Positions 50,327 through 60,910 of a stretch of 64,000 nt of DNA are shown piece after piece. This DNA comes from Austropuccinia psidii (Eukaryota > Basidiomycota > Pucciniomycetes > Pucciniales > Sphaerophragmiaceae). The stretch is taken from NCBI GenBank assembly GCA_023105745.1, contig JALGQZ010000017.1:2080001-2144000 (forward strand), read 5' to 3'. The stretch's first letter is position 1; the number at the start of each line of letters is the position of its first letter. The translations under genes were made by a program, and so were the position numbers. The notes beneath the pieces are model-generated. The model had not been told where the DNA came from. It did no database searches and saw nothing but the letters and a program-made list of their open reading frames with translations.

Positions 50327-51036
50327 CTTTCTTTGGCTCTATTTAAAGTAATGGATCCATTTTGAAGCAGTGATTATCTGAAATTGACTGAGGTTTAATT
50401 ATTATAAATAGGCTTATGAATTTATTTTTGAAATGAAATTGAAAAAAATAGAAGGTGGGCGTTCTTTACAGTGTTCAAGACAGATTGGACTATTATGGAA
50501 TGTAGGATTTTGGGAAGGCATATATCATGATGACTTTTTTTAAATGTCTATAGTTTTGTTTGAGCATTGCTCAATATATAATACCTTGGGGGAAATTGAA
50601 AACCAAAGCAGGCATAAATAAGAGGCTTATATATTAAATAATTTTGAGAACCTATAGCACAGTTCAGCTTTGAAAACATCAAATAAATAACAAATTTATG
50701 ACTGATGGTCATAATTGTGAAAGCCCACATTGTGGCTAAATTATAAATTCTTACAATGGGTGACTTTTTAAAATATTTTAAATCATGTTTTCTTTTGAAG
50801 TACATTTATTACTAAACTCTAAGCTTGGAAAACATATAGGACACTTCAGCTCTCAAATACACTACAAAAATACTAATTTTATGACTGCTAGTCATGATTT
50901 TGAAAGGCATCTTTTGACTTGGTTATTAATTCACTCAATTGGTGAATTGTTAACATAATTTATCTCTAATTATATTTCCAAATACATCTATTACAAAACT
51001 CTAAGCTTGGATAAAAAAAGGACTAGGAGATAAACA
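50327..51036. repeat. Two ~185-bp degenerate direct repeats with short palindromes
   Basis: About 50640-50828 and 50829-51012 share a block ending AAACTCTAAGCTTGG (50814 and 50996) and another around CAGCTTTGAAAAC / CAGCTCTCAAATAC. Each contains a dyad: ATGACTGATGGTCAT near 50698 and ATGACTGCTAGTCAT near 50880. A further dyad, AATTCACTCAATTGGTGAATT, lies near 50928. The ATGAC..GTCAT arms match one of the dyads in the 165-bp satellite at 56780-60510. The remainder of this gap (50327-50639) shows no gene, although a first exon of the GVRGL gene may lie in it. Confidence 0.5.
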
Positions 51037-52666
51037 TTACTCAGGATTCATACAGTTATGACTACTTGAACCAGCTTCAATTCGACTGAGAGAAGATCTT
51101 CCTGGCCTCTGTATGATGTGAAGTCCCCTTTTTGTCTTGGCCTCAAGCTCTAATAAAATATTTTGGAGTCCAATCGGTTGTTTTACCAGTAAGTGGTTTC
51201 TTTCAACTTCTGAAATTGTGTTTAAGTATATTGTGGAATAACAATCTAAAGGTAAGCAATGTGGGACATTAGTTAAATCAGAATTATAGTCTAATTTCTC
51301 TCCATCCCTATGAAGCATACGTTGAACTCTATTCTTTTCAAGCTGGGTTTTCGCACCAAGGGTCATTGCTAGATCCATTTGCCTTGTACACAAGGTCAAA
51401 GCTTCACTACGCCAAATTCCAACAAGTCTTTTGGGTGCTTTTCCAAAGTCAGAATTATCCTCTACATCTGAAGTTGCTTTTATATCAGTATATATTGCAG
51501 AGAAATTGTTGTTTTGAGGGAATAATTGACGTGCTATTTTGAAAAGGGCAGCTGTCACCTAAATATAAAAGTAATATTAGAGTTTGGTGTATGTCTAACA
51601 AAAAAATAAGCACGTACATTCTGCCTTCCTCTAGTGTTTTTGGATTTCTTAGCTTTTTGAAATTTAACCTCCTCTGCAGCCTGGCCAAGTTTTGAAAGCT
51701 TTTTCATTTCTTTACCCCTTCCATTGACCCAACGTTCAATTAATAGGTTTAGTTGATCAGGATTGTTGATATGTAAGCTGGGTTGAGTCTGGCTCCAATT
51801 GAAAAAATGCTTGGAGATAATGTCCGCTATGGCTGCATTCCAAGTGGAGTTATTGAATGCGGTCCCCCATTGGACGGTAATTCTCTTGAGGCCTACTAGC
51901 TGGCATTCCTTTTCACAAGCACGCTTTTCAACTATGGAGACCTTGATCTTCTTATTGAGAACATCACGACTTGGTTTAAATTCAAGTGGCTGCAATCGTT
52001 GAGATAAAGAGGTGATTTCTTGTTTGACCAGAATTTCGCGCTCACTAATTGGATGATCTCGCAGTCCATATTCAAAGCTTTCCAAATGGGTCTTGATGTG
52101 TTTAGCTCGGTTTCTGACCCAATGAGTATGAAATTCCTCTTCATCATTGGTAGGATTGGGTGGGAAGTGATCTACAGAAGGTGGCATACCCATTAAGAAG
52201 TAGATAAATTCTTGCAAGTGGACTGATTCAGTGGATGCCTGACTTGGAAGATCGTTCTTTGTCACCAATCTTGTAATGCGGTGATTTCTCCCTTGCAAAA
52301 TTTTCCTATTATTTTTAGCCCGCTGTTGGTCCTCTTCTTGTTGAATCCGGAATTCTACTCCAACAACTGAAAACCAAATCATTTAGTAATTTTCAATCGG
52401 CTTTAGGAAAGATACTCACCACCAGATGTTATTTCCTCTTGTCTCTCCTGACTGGCATTCTGTGCAACAGCATCCTCTATTCCAAGTCTTTCCAAATCTT
52501 GCAGAAAGATGGATTTCTGTCCAGTTGAGTCAGTATGGATGCTTTCGTGGTTTTCTTCATCTGAGTGAATTATTGAGTCACCCTCTGTTGGTGGGTTTTG
52601 TGATGAGGATCCAGAATTTTCTCTGTGGAATGCAGAGGGGGAACCACCCATTGCATGGGAAGACAT
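51037..52666 (-). CDS. 'WRS' family protein of unknown function, intact
   Basis: Three exons, 52420-52666, 51618-52366 and 51037-51558, joined by introns of 53 bp (GTGAGT..TTTTCAG) and 59 bp (GTACGT..ATTTAG). They give 505 residues with no stop. The N-terminal ~85 residues are Ser/Glu/His-rich and probably disordered. The middle has charged helical stretches (THWVRNRAKHIKTHLESFEY; LVKQEITSLSQRL), then VQWGTAFNNSTWN and a basic KKSKNTRGRQN. The C-terminal block starts IWRSEALTLCTRQMDLAM and includes VPHCLPLDCYSTIYL and LQNILLELEAKTKRG. The frameshifted paralogue at 46892-48002 keeps the same C-terminal pattern. It lies between a transposase and another accessory gene on the same strand, which suggests a transposon accessory protein. 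I do not recognise an enzymatic motif. Confidence 0.75.
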
Positions 52667-53109
52667 TGTAATATCAATTTAAAGAAGTGGAGTTAAATTG
52701 AGGAAAATGAGGTAATTATATTAATGAAAATTTGAGTATGTTAAACAGAGTTGGAGTAAGAATTCAACATATGAGAATGAATTTGGTGGATGAGAAAGCT
52801 CAGGAAAGCTTAAAGCAGTTTGGTGAAGTGGAAATACAGACATTTTGGTGGAGAAGAGATAGTTTATATACACATTTGTTCAAACCTGTTCTATCCAGCC
52901 CCAAAAAGCCAAATTATGTCTTGAAAGATGTTTGTGAGGCTTAAATATGGTAGATTGACAATTTAAATCTCTTTTAAAAGGGATTGGAGTGAATTTTTCT
53001 AGAAAAAACTTCATTTAATAGCATATAACAATATCAACAAAGGAAAGAGTAGTGTTTTTCCTCTAAAGAAATCTTTAGTGAGCATTTATAAGGAAAACTA
53101 AGGCTGAAA
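52667..53109. other. Spacer between the WRS gene and the transposase 3' end
   Basis: No gene supported; a 70-codon plus-strand frame (52732-52944) lacks any other evidence. Minus-strand promoter elements of the WRS gene are expected here; a TATATAAA-like stretch lies at about 52862-52870 on that strand. Confidence 0.4.
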
Positions 53110-56100
53110 GGGGTGCGGTGCTTCAATCACCTATCCATTTCTGGCAAGGTTTGAAAGGAAATGGTAAGAAACTGTTAAAATATATGAGATAATGAGTGGC
53201 CGTCCACTGAATGACTTACTGATGAATTTAGGGATACCAAGCAGAGTGTAGCCTGATCAATTCCAAAGCTTCCAGGAGGATTCTTGAGGCTTGCAGCATG
53301 ACCCAAAACTGATTGGGAGTTGATGATTATGGCATCCTCTGTCTGGTCCAATAGAATAGAACAATTGAGATCTGGAAAAGGATGGAAAGGGTCTTTTTCT
53401 ATTTCATTATTTTCAAGCTTGATGAAAGGTTTGATTATTAGCCACCATATGTCAGGATCACCTCCAACTAATGTGACAATATTATCAATATGGCCCAATG
53501 ATTTCGCATTATTAATGCTATACTCTATGATACTGTCTTCAACATGTGATTTTGCACTACAATACCTTTTTTTTCAAAAATTATTGACTTTTTGCATTCA
53601 AAGAGGTTTACAACATCCCTTAAATCTCTTAAAACTAGTAGTTTCCACTGTTGAAAAATATCATCATGCAATTGAATTGTATGACTGGTACTGATATATT
53701 TTGATTGATTCAGAGAAATGAGGGGATTGTTCCTACCAACTCTTTGTTGAAGATTAGGCAATTTGGAAATCCATTGATATTGTACTTTAGATATCCATCT
53801 TTTAAGTATTGTTTGGGAGATCTCAGCTACAATTGATTATATGTGGGTAAGTATTGTGAGGGTGATTTTTTGACATAAAAATATATAATTCAAACTCAAC
53901 ATGGCTTAATATTCCATGGTATGTCCCCAAATGTACGGTTCATTCTTTTGTATACCCACACAGCTAAGCTTCTTGGTGGCCCTAGCTCCTTGATAACCTT
54001 TGGTAAATGTTGTGTTAGGTGTAGATTAGTTTTGGAGTTTATCATGGACCAACCCAAACGAAGTGTTTGACAATAGATCTTTGTAGTACTTTCAATCTTA
54101 TCTAGGTCTTCTTCATGAATGCTTGTTCTGAGTAACATGTTTGTTAATGTAACTAATGAAATTAGCGATTTGAGTAGAAGATCATTATAATTATGGAGGT
54201 AGTTCCCTGGGCGTTTGACCCTTTCCTCCCTGTGAGGTATTTGTGAGCTCCAGAGTGGTACAAGTGCCAAAGGTAAATACAATGTCATCAAGATTTGCCA
54301 CTCTGCTGCTTTGAGTGTCTGAAAGTTTTTGAAACCAAATTTTCTGGGTAGACGAGAAAGCCATGATGGGACTCTTGTTTGATTGATGACTTTTTGAAGT
54401 ACCTCTAATTCGTCTTTTTTTAATCTTGGAGTTTCATCCCCCATTGAATTTAAATACTGATTATCATCAGAAGATAAATCAGAGGGAACCAATGAATCAC
54501 TACCATGTGTAAACAGTAATAAGTTGAGTACTGTAGATGTGGTTGTCTGGGATCTAAGGGAAAACCTGGAGTTTGAAGTTCTGTTGCTTTTTGCAGTTTG
54601 ATCACTTTTGGTCCTGGAGGCTTCACTAGAGCCTTTGCCCCTTTGGGATGTAGGAGGTCGAATGCGGGCAAGGTTAGCTCTTGTATAGTTTTGTTTCTTG
54701 GGTCTACGTATTTGGTCAGAATCATTTTCATCTTCATTTTTCCTTTTTCTTGGACGCCCCAAAAAACAAAAAGGATATTTGGATTTATTTGAGTGTGCCA
54801 AAAAACTTTGCTTTTTCCTTTGAACCTCTAACTCGTGACCAGCCAACCCCACCTTGAGGAATGATATGCAATAGTCTTTGATATCCCCTAAAATCAAACA
54901 ATGCATAATATCTATGCCACAAAAATCAATTGGTCTCCAGTAATCTAGTTTATTTAGAATACTCCACCGGACACCATGGGATTTTACAAATTCATCTTGT
55001 TCCTTTTTGGTTTGAAGTTGGAGCCATTCATTTGCCTTGGAAATATGATTTTCATGTGTCCTTGTTTCAAATTTTAAAAAATCTATTTCATTGATGTCCA
55101 CCCTTGTAATATTACAAAAGGAGCAAAATTGATTGGCTGAATGAGAGGCAAATCCAGCCACTTTACGTAGAGCAGGAAGATCTGCTATTAAAGATAATAA
55201 AGCCACTCTAATAATTCTACCCTGTGGAAAGTCGTGGGTATTGGAAAACCAAATACCATTCCATAGCATTTGAAGCTCAATCACAAGAGGCTCCAAGATT
55301 GAATTCATTTGATCAAGAGATGGCTCTTTGGGACCAGGAATTATTGCATATAAAAACATGTTCTCCTCTTTTTGAAATTCACTTGGAGGAAGATTCAAAC
55401 AAGTGAGAAGAATTGACCCAATTGAGATGGATTTTGCAGCCCCTTTGTTACTGAATGGATTGAACCAATCTACGTATAAGCTCAATATCAAATTACCTGT
55501 TCTATTTGTGAAAGCTTGTTTACTATGTGGGGAAGATTTGAATTTGTGCCAAATATCAGAAATAACTTTAGGGTATGCTTGAGAATTATGGGTATTGTGA
55601 GCATTTAATAGCTTTTCAAAGCCAGGAATCCACATATGGGAGGCCAACCATTTTTGCAAGGATTGGTATGTAAAGGTACAGATTAGTTTTTGAGGTGAAG
55701 TATCATTCTTGTCATCAGTTTTAAATAAAAGAGAACCACATTCTTTCCTTGCAAGAGATCCTAATTTGACAATGGAGGAAGGAAAAGGTTGAATAAATTT
55801 GGATGTACACTGTTTGTTGATGTGCCCCATTTCAGTCAGATCATACAAGCTGAAGCATTCTGGACAGCAAATCTTTTTTTCAAAGTCCATGGATATGCCC
55901 AGCTGAACCAAAATAGTTTTAATTGAAAGTGGAATTTCTTTAGAAATGGATAATCCATCAAAATTGAATTTGTCTCCAAGGCTAGTTATCTTTTCCCTTT
56001 CTGAAAGAAGAAATTGTTTGATACTTTCTCTGGACATTCCATTTTTGAGGTATAGGCTGGACGCTTGAACCAAAACTTTAAGAGCATGAGAGTCAATGAA

Positions 56101-56494
56101 TTTAAACGTCTTGTTTTCATATTTTTTGGTATCAAAAAGTAAATTTCTTTCATTATTCTGATGACATATCTGTTCAATTTGAGAGCATCCAGGGGTTTTC
56201 TGTGTTGGCTGCACCAAAAGATTGTGGAAAATTGGATGTAAGTAATGATGAATAATTGAAATGGGTGAGGGAAAGAGTCCTTACATTTTCACTATTTTGG
56301 GCTAAAAACATCTGATCAACCAAAGGTTGGGGTCTCCTGAGTTTTGCTAGTTCCAATTGATGTGTCTTCCAAGCTGGGTCAGACATAGGTTTTCCATGCT
56401 GAGCAATATTGTTCAAATCTCCATAATATTGATTGCAACAGCCAAGCTCGTTACAAGTGCAAATTTTTTTAGGGCAACCCATTTTTTGCACCAT
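53110..56494 (-). CDS. Tnp2-type (CACTA/En-Spm-like) transposase, probably frameshifted near its C-terminus
   Basis: Exon 1 is 56285-56494, with a Cys cluster in MGCPKKICTCNELGCC. Exon 2 is 53896-56208, and 56285/56208 are joined across a 76-bp GTAAGG..GTGCAG intron. Together they give 840 residues with Tnp2 landmarks: a CCPECFSLY zinc-like motif (~184), LYVDWFNPFSNKG (first acidic residue, ~317), AIIPGPKEPS, LIADLPALRKVAGF (~413) with CSFC after it, and DIMHCLILGD (~503, the D-x-M-H motif). A Lys/Arg-rich insert follows, then LKAAEWQILMTLYLPLAL and ELGPPRSLAVWVYKRMN. Homology-like sequence continues in further exons: EISQTILKRWISKVQY to about 53575, and INNAKSLGHIDNIVTL to about 53205. A frameshift lies at an A8 run (53567-53574). 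The last exon is unresolved. It would cut and move a DNA transposon. Divergent to the 60911 gene, with a TATAAATA at 56618-56625 upstream. Confidence 0.82.
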
Positions 56495-56617
56495 TAGATT
56501 TGGTGGGGAATGAACAAGAAGCGCCCAAGAAATTTAAATGGAGTAGTGTGGTTATGAGGAACGTTTTGGGGGGCAAAGTGAACTTAAAAGAGCTATAAGT
56601 GGAAACGAACATAGCTT

Positions 56618-56625
56618 TATTTATA
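56618..56625 (-). promoter_or_regulatory. TATA-box-like TATAAATA upstream of the transposase
   Basis: On the minus strand TATAAATA lies 124-131 bases upstream of the ATG at 56494. The divergent gene at 60911 has the identical octamer at a similar distance, which makes chance less likely in spite of the A/T richness. Confidence 0.5.
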
Positions 56626-56769
56626 TTTGAGCATCTTTGATTTGGCAAAGATAGAAGCCATTTATGCCCCTATATGGTTTGCATGGGGTACAAATTCTAT
56701 ACAGAAGTCATAGTTTTACCACTTGTAAGATTACAGCACCTGTAAAAAAACATATAAAGCCAAGCTGTA

Positions 56770-59700
56770 TTGTCAATGGACCTCACTCAGATACAGTTTT
56801 TTCTGTATCTTAGTGGGTCTGACAAATTCCCAAGAGACAAACCAATTACAGCCGTAATTGGTTGGCAAGTGGTACAAATTATGACCAGCGGTCATAATTT
56901 GACCACCTTTTTATGATTACAGCCAAACATTCATTGTGTCTGGACCTCATTCAGATACAGTTTTTTCTGTATCTGAGTGGGACTGATTGGATTTCAAGGA
57001 GAAAAACCAATTACAGCCGTAATTGGTTTGCAAGTGGAATAAATTATGACCAGAGGTCATAATTCGAAAACCTTGGTATGATTACAGCCAAAGATTCATT
57101 GTGGCTGGACCTCATTTAGATACAGTTTTTGCTGTATCTGAGTGGTCTCATTACGGACCAAGCTGTATTGTCAGTGGACCTCATTCAGATACAGTTTTTT
57201 CTGTATCTGAGTGGATCTGACGAAATTCCCAAGGGACAAACCAATTACGGCCGTAATTGGTTTGCAAGTGGTACAAATTACACCTGTGTACAATTACAGC
57301 CCAAGATGTATTGTCAATGGCCCTCATTCAGATACAGTTTTTTCTGTATCTTAGTGGGTCTGACAGAATTCCCAAGAGACAAACCAATTACGGCCGTAAT
57401 TGGTTGGCAAGTGGTACAAATTACGACCAGCAGTCATAATTTGACCACCTGTGTACAATTACAGCCCAAGCTGTATTGTCAATGTCCCTCATTCAGATAC
57501 AGTTTTTTCTGTATCTGTGTGGGTCTGACAAAATTCCCAAGAGACAAACCAATTACGGCCTTAATTGGTTGGCAAGTGGTACAAATTATGACCGGCGGTC
57601 ATAATTTGACCACCTGTGTACAATTACAGCCCAAGCTGTATTGTCAATGGCCCTCATTCAGATACAGTTTTTCTTTATCTGTGTGGGTCTGACAAAATTC
57701 CCAAGAGACAAACCAATTATGGCCGTAATTGGTTGGCAAGTGGTACAAATTATGACCGTCAGTCATAATTTGACCACCTTTGTATGATTACAGCCAAACA
57801 TGCATTGTGTCTGGACCTCATTCAGATACAGTTTTTTCTGTATCTGAGTGGGTCTGACAAAATTCCCAAGAGAAAAACCAATTACGACTGTAATTGGTTG
57901 GCAAGTGGTACAAATTATGACCGGCCGTCATAATTTGACCACCTTGGCATGATTACAGCCAAACACGCATGGTGGCTGGACCTCATTCAGATACAGTTTT
58001 TGCTGTATCTGAGTGGTCTCATTACAGCCCAAGCTGTATTGTCAGTGGACCTCATTCAGATACAGTTTTTTCTGTATCTGAGTGGGTCTGGCGAAATTCC
58101 CAAGGGACAAACCAATGACGGCCGTAATTGGTTTGAAAGTGGTACAAATTACACCTGTGTACAATTACATCCCAAGCTGTATTGTCAATGGCCCTCATTC
58201 AGATACAGTTTTTTCTGTATCTGAGCGGGTCTGACAAAATTCCCAAGGGACAAACCAATTATGGCCGTAATTGGTTGGCAAGTGGTACAAATTATGACCG
58301 GCGGTCATAATTTGACCACCTGTGTACAATTACAGCCCAAGCTGTATTGTCAATGGCCCTCATTCAGATACAGCATTTTCTGTATCTGTGTGGGTCTGAC
58401 AAAATTTCCAAGAGACAAACCAATTACGGCTGTAATTGGTTGGCAAGTGGTACAAATTATGACCGGCGGTCATAATTTGACCACCTGTGTACAATTACAC
58501 CCCAAGCTGTATTGTCAATGGCCCTCATTCAGATACAGGTTTTCTTTATCTGTGTGGGTGTGACAAAATTCCCAAGAGACAAACCAATTATGGCCGTAAT
58601 TGGTTGGCAAGTGGTACAAATTATGACCGGCGGTCATAATTTGACCACCTGTGTACAATTACAGCCCAAGCTGTATTGTCAATGGCCCTCATTCAGATAC
58701 AGTTTTTTCTGTATCTGTGTGGGTCTGACAAAATTCCCAAGAGACAAACTAATTACGGCCGTAATTGGTGGGCAAGTGGTACAAATTATGACCGGCGGTC
58801 ATAATTTGACCACCTTTGTATGATTACAGCCAAACATGCATTGTGTCTGGACCTCATTCAGATACAGTAGAGAGAAACCAATTACGACTGTAATTGGTTG
58901 GCAAGTGGTACAAATTATGACCGGCCGTCATAATTTGACCACCTTGGTATGATTACAGCCAAACACGCATTGTGGCTGGACCTCATTCAGATACAGTTTT
59001 TGCTGTATCTGAGTGGTCTCATTACAGCCCAAGCTGTATTGTCAGTGGACCTCATTCAGATACAGTTTTTTCTGTATCTGAGTGGGTCTGACGAAATTCC
59101 TAAGGGAGAAACCAATTGCGGCCGTAATTGGTTTGCAAGTGGTACAAATTACACCTGTGTACAATTACAGCCCAAGCTGTATTGTCAATGGCCCTCATTC
59201 AGATACAGTCTTTTCTGTATCTGAGTGGGTCTGACAAAATTCCCAAGAGACAAACCAATTACGGCCGTAATTGGTTGGCGAGTGGTACAAATTATGACCG
59301 GCGGTCATAATTTGACCACCTGTGTATGGTTACAGCCAAAGCTGTATTGTCTCTGGACCTCATTCAGATACAGTTTTTTCTGTATCTGCGTGGGTCGGAT
59401 GGAATTCCCAAGAGACAAACCAATTACGGCCGTAATTGGTTTGCAATTTGTACAAATTATGACCGGCAGTCATAATTTGACCACCTGTGTACAATTACAG
59501 CCCAAGCTGTATTGTAAATGGCCCTCATTCAGATACAGTTTTTTCTGTATCTGCGTGGGTCTGACAAAATTCCCAAGAGACAAACCAATTACGGCCATAA
59601 TTGGTTGGCAAGTGGTACAAATTATGACTGGCGGTCATAATTTGACCACCTGTGTACGCTTACAGCCCAAGCTGTATTGTCAATGGCCCTCATTCAGATA

Positions 59701-60510
59701 CATTTTTTTCTGTATCTGAGTGGGTCTGACAAAATTCCCAAGAGACAAACCAATTACAGCTGTAATTGGTTTGCAAGTGGTACAAATTATGACCGGCGGT
59801 CATAATTTGACCACCTGTGTACAATTACAGCCCAAGCTGTATTGTCAATGGCCCTCATTCAGATACAGTTTTTTCTGTATCTCAATGGGTCTGACAAATT
59901 CCCAAGAGCCAAACAATTATGGCCGTAATTGGTTTGCAAGTGGTACAAATTATGACCGGCGGTCATAATTTGACCACCTGTGTACACTTATAGCCCAAGC
60001 TTTATTGTCAATGGCCCTCATTCAGATGCAGTTTTTTCTGTATCTGCATGGGTCTGACAAAATTCCCAAGAGACAAACCAATTACGGCTGTAATTGGTTT
60101 GCAAGTGGTACAAATTATGACCGGCGGTCATAATTTGACCACCTGTGTACAATTACAGCCCAAGCTGTATTGTCAATGGCCCTCATTCAGATACAGTTTT
60201 TTCTGTATCTGAGTGGGCCTGATTGGATTTCCAGGAGACAAACTAATTACGGCCGTAATTGGTTTGCAAGTGGTACCAATTATGACCGGCGGTCATAATT
60301 TGACCACCTGTTTATGATTACAGACAAGCTGTATTGTGGCTGGACCACATTCAGATACAGTGCTTTCTGTATCTGAGTGGCTTTGAAAAGCCCTATTGTG
60401 GCTGGACCTCATTCAGATACAGTTTTTTCTGTATCTGAGTGGGTCTGATTGGATTTCAAGGAGCCAAGTGGTACGGATTATGACCTGAAGTCATAATGTC
60501 ACTCTGATGA
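56770..60510. repeat. 165-bp palindromic satellite array between two divergent genes
   Basis: About 22 full units plus several shortened ones (26 occurrences of the GATACAG landmark). Spacing is mostly 164-165 bp, with 69-bp and 143-bp variants. Each unit carries four dyads: GATACAG..CTGTATC around a T-run; ACCAATTACGG followed directly by its reverse complement; AAATTATGACC and its reverse complement around a 3-base centre; and TACAG..CTGTA. Units lie head to tail. Because 165 is a multiple of 3, long open frames cross the array (for example 57129-57692 and 59225-59719), but they are repeat-driven. No coding, rRNA or tRNA content was recognised. The array fills the space between the transposase start and the GVKGL gene, so it occupies both promoters' upstream region. 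Confidence 0.93.
57119..59860. repeat. Higher-order repeat (~0.87-1.0 kb) within the satellite
   Basis: Landmark positions 57119, 57990 and 58990 carry the same variant unit (GATACAGTTTTTGCTGTATC, then TGAGTGGTCTCATTA). Each is followed by spacings 69 and 143, then three or more units of 164-165 bp. The first period is 871 bp. The second is 1000 bp because it includes one additional unit, itself shortened by 36 bp at 58868. Segmental amplification of blocks therefore occurred after the basic 165-bp array existed. Confidence 0.8.
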
Positions 60511-60809
60511 CATTCTGTGGACACAGATTTATTCCAGTCATAATTCATTTACATGTTGAATAAATTTTTACTGGTGGGCTAAATCTCTCACCCACCTACA
60601 GGTGTGACTGTACCATCTAATCTAATCACCAATGTATTTGAAGGAGGATTCTAAAGATACACATATCCTGACACTTAATTATTTGCTGAATGTGTAATTG
60701 TGTTTTATGTCTAGAGGATCTGCAGCTTTCTTTCCTTTGAAACCACAAAACTCATTTCTGCTCTATTTCTATGGGCTACACCCTCACTTCATTTCATTGG
60801 GACCTGCAA

Positions 60810-60817
60810 TATAAATA
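60810..60817 (+). promoter_or_regulatory. TATA-box-like TATAAATA upstream of the GVKGL gene
   Basis: TATAAATA lies 94-101 bases upstream of the ATG at 60911, followed by a pyrimidine-rich stretch (CTGTTTTTCCTGTGTTTTCCC) typical of fungal promoters near the transcription start. Confidence 0.5.
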
Positions 60818-60910
60818 GACCTGTTTTTCCTGTGTTTTCCCTAAGTTCCTCTGTTTTTAACTTCTGTTGGCCATTTAAATCCTTCTCCTAGCAATATAAT
60901 ACCCAATACT

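Noticed and set aside
57129..59968. Long open frames (up to 187 codons) across the satellite array, apparently encoding a repetitive protein
   Set aside because: The unit length of 165 is a multiple of three, so any stop-free phase stays open through the repeats. Frames begin and end wherever a unit has an indel and there is no promoter, intron or family signal.
56770..60510. CRISPR-like array
   Set aside because: Units are head-to-tail 165-bp repeats without unique spacers, in a eukaryotic context with introns.
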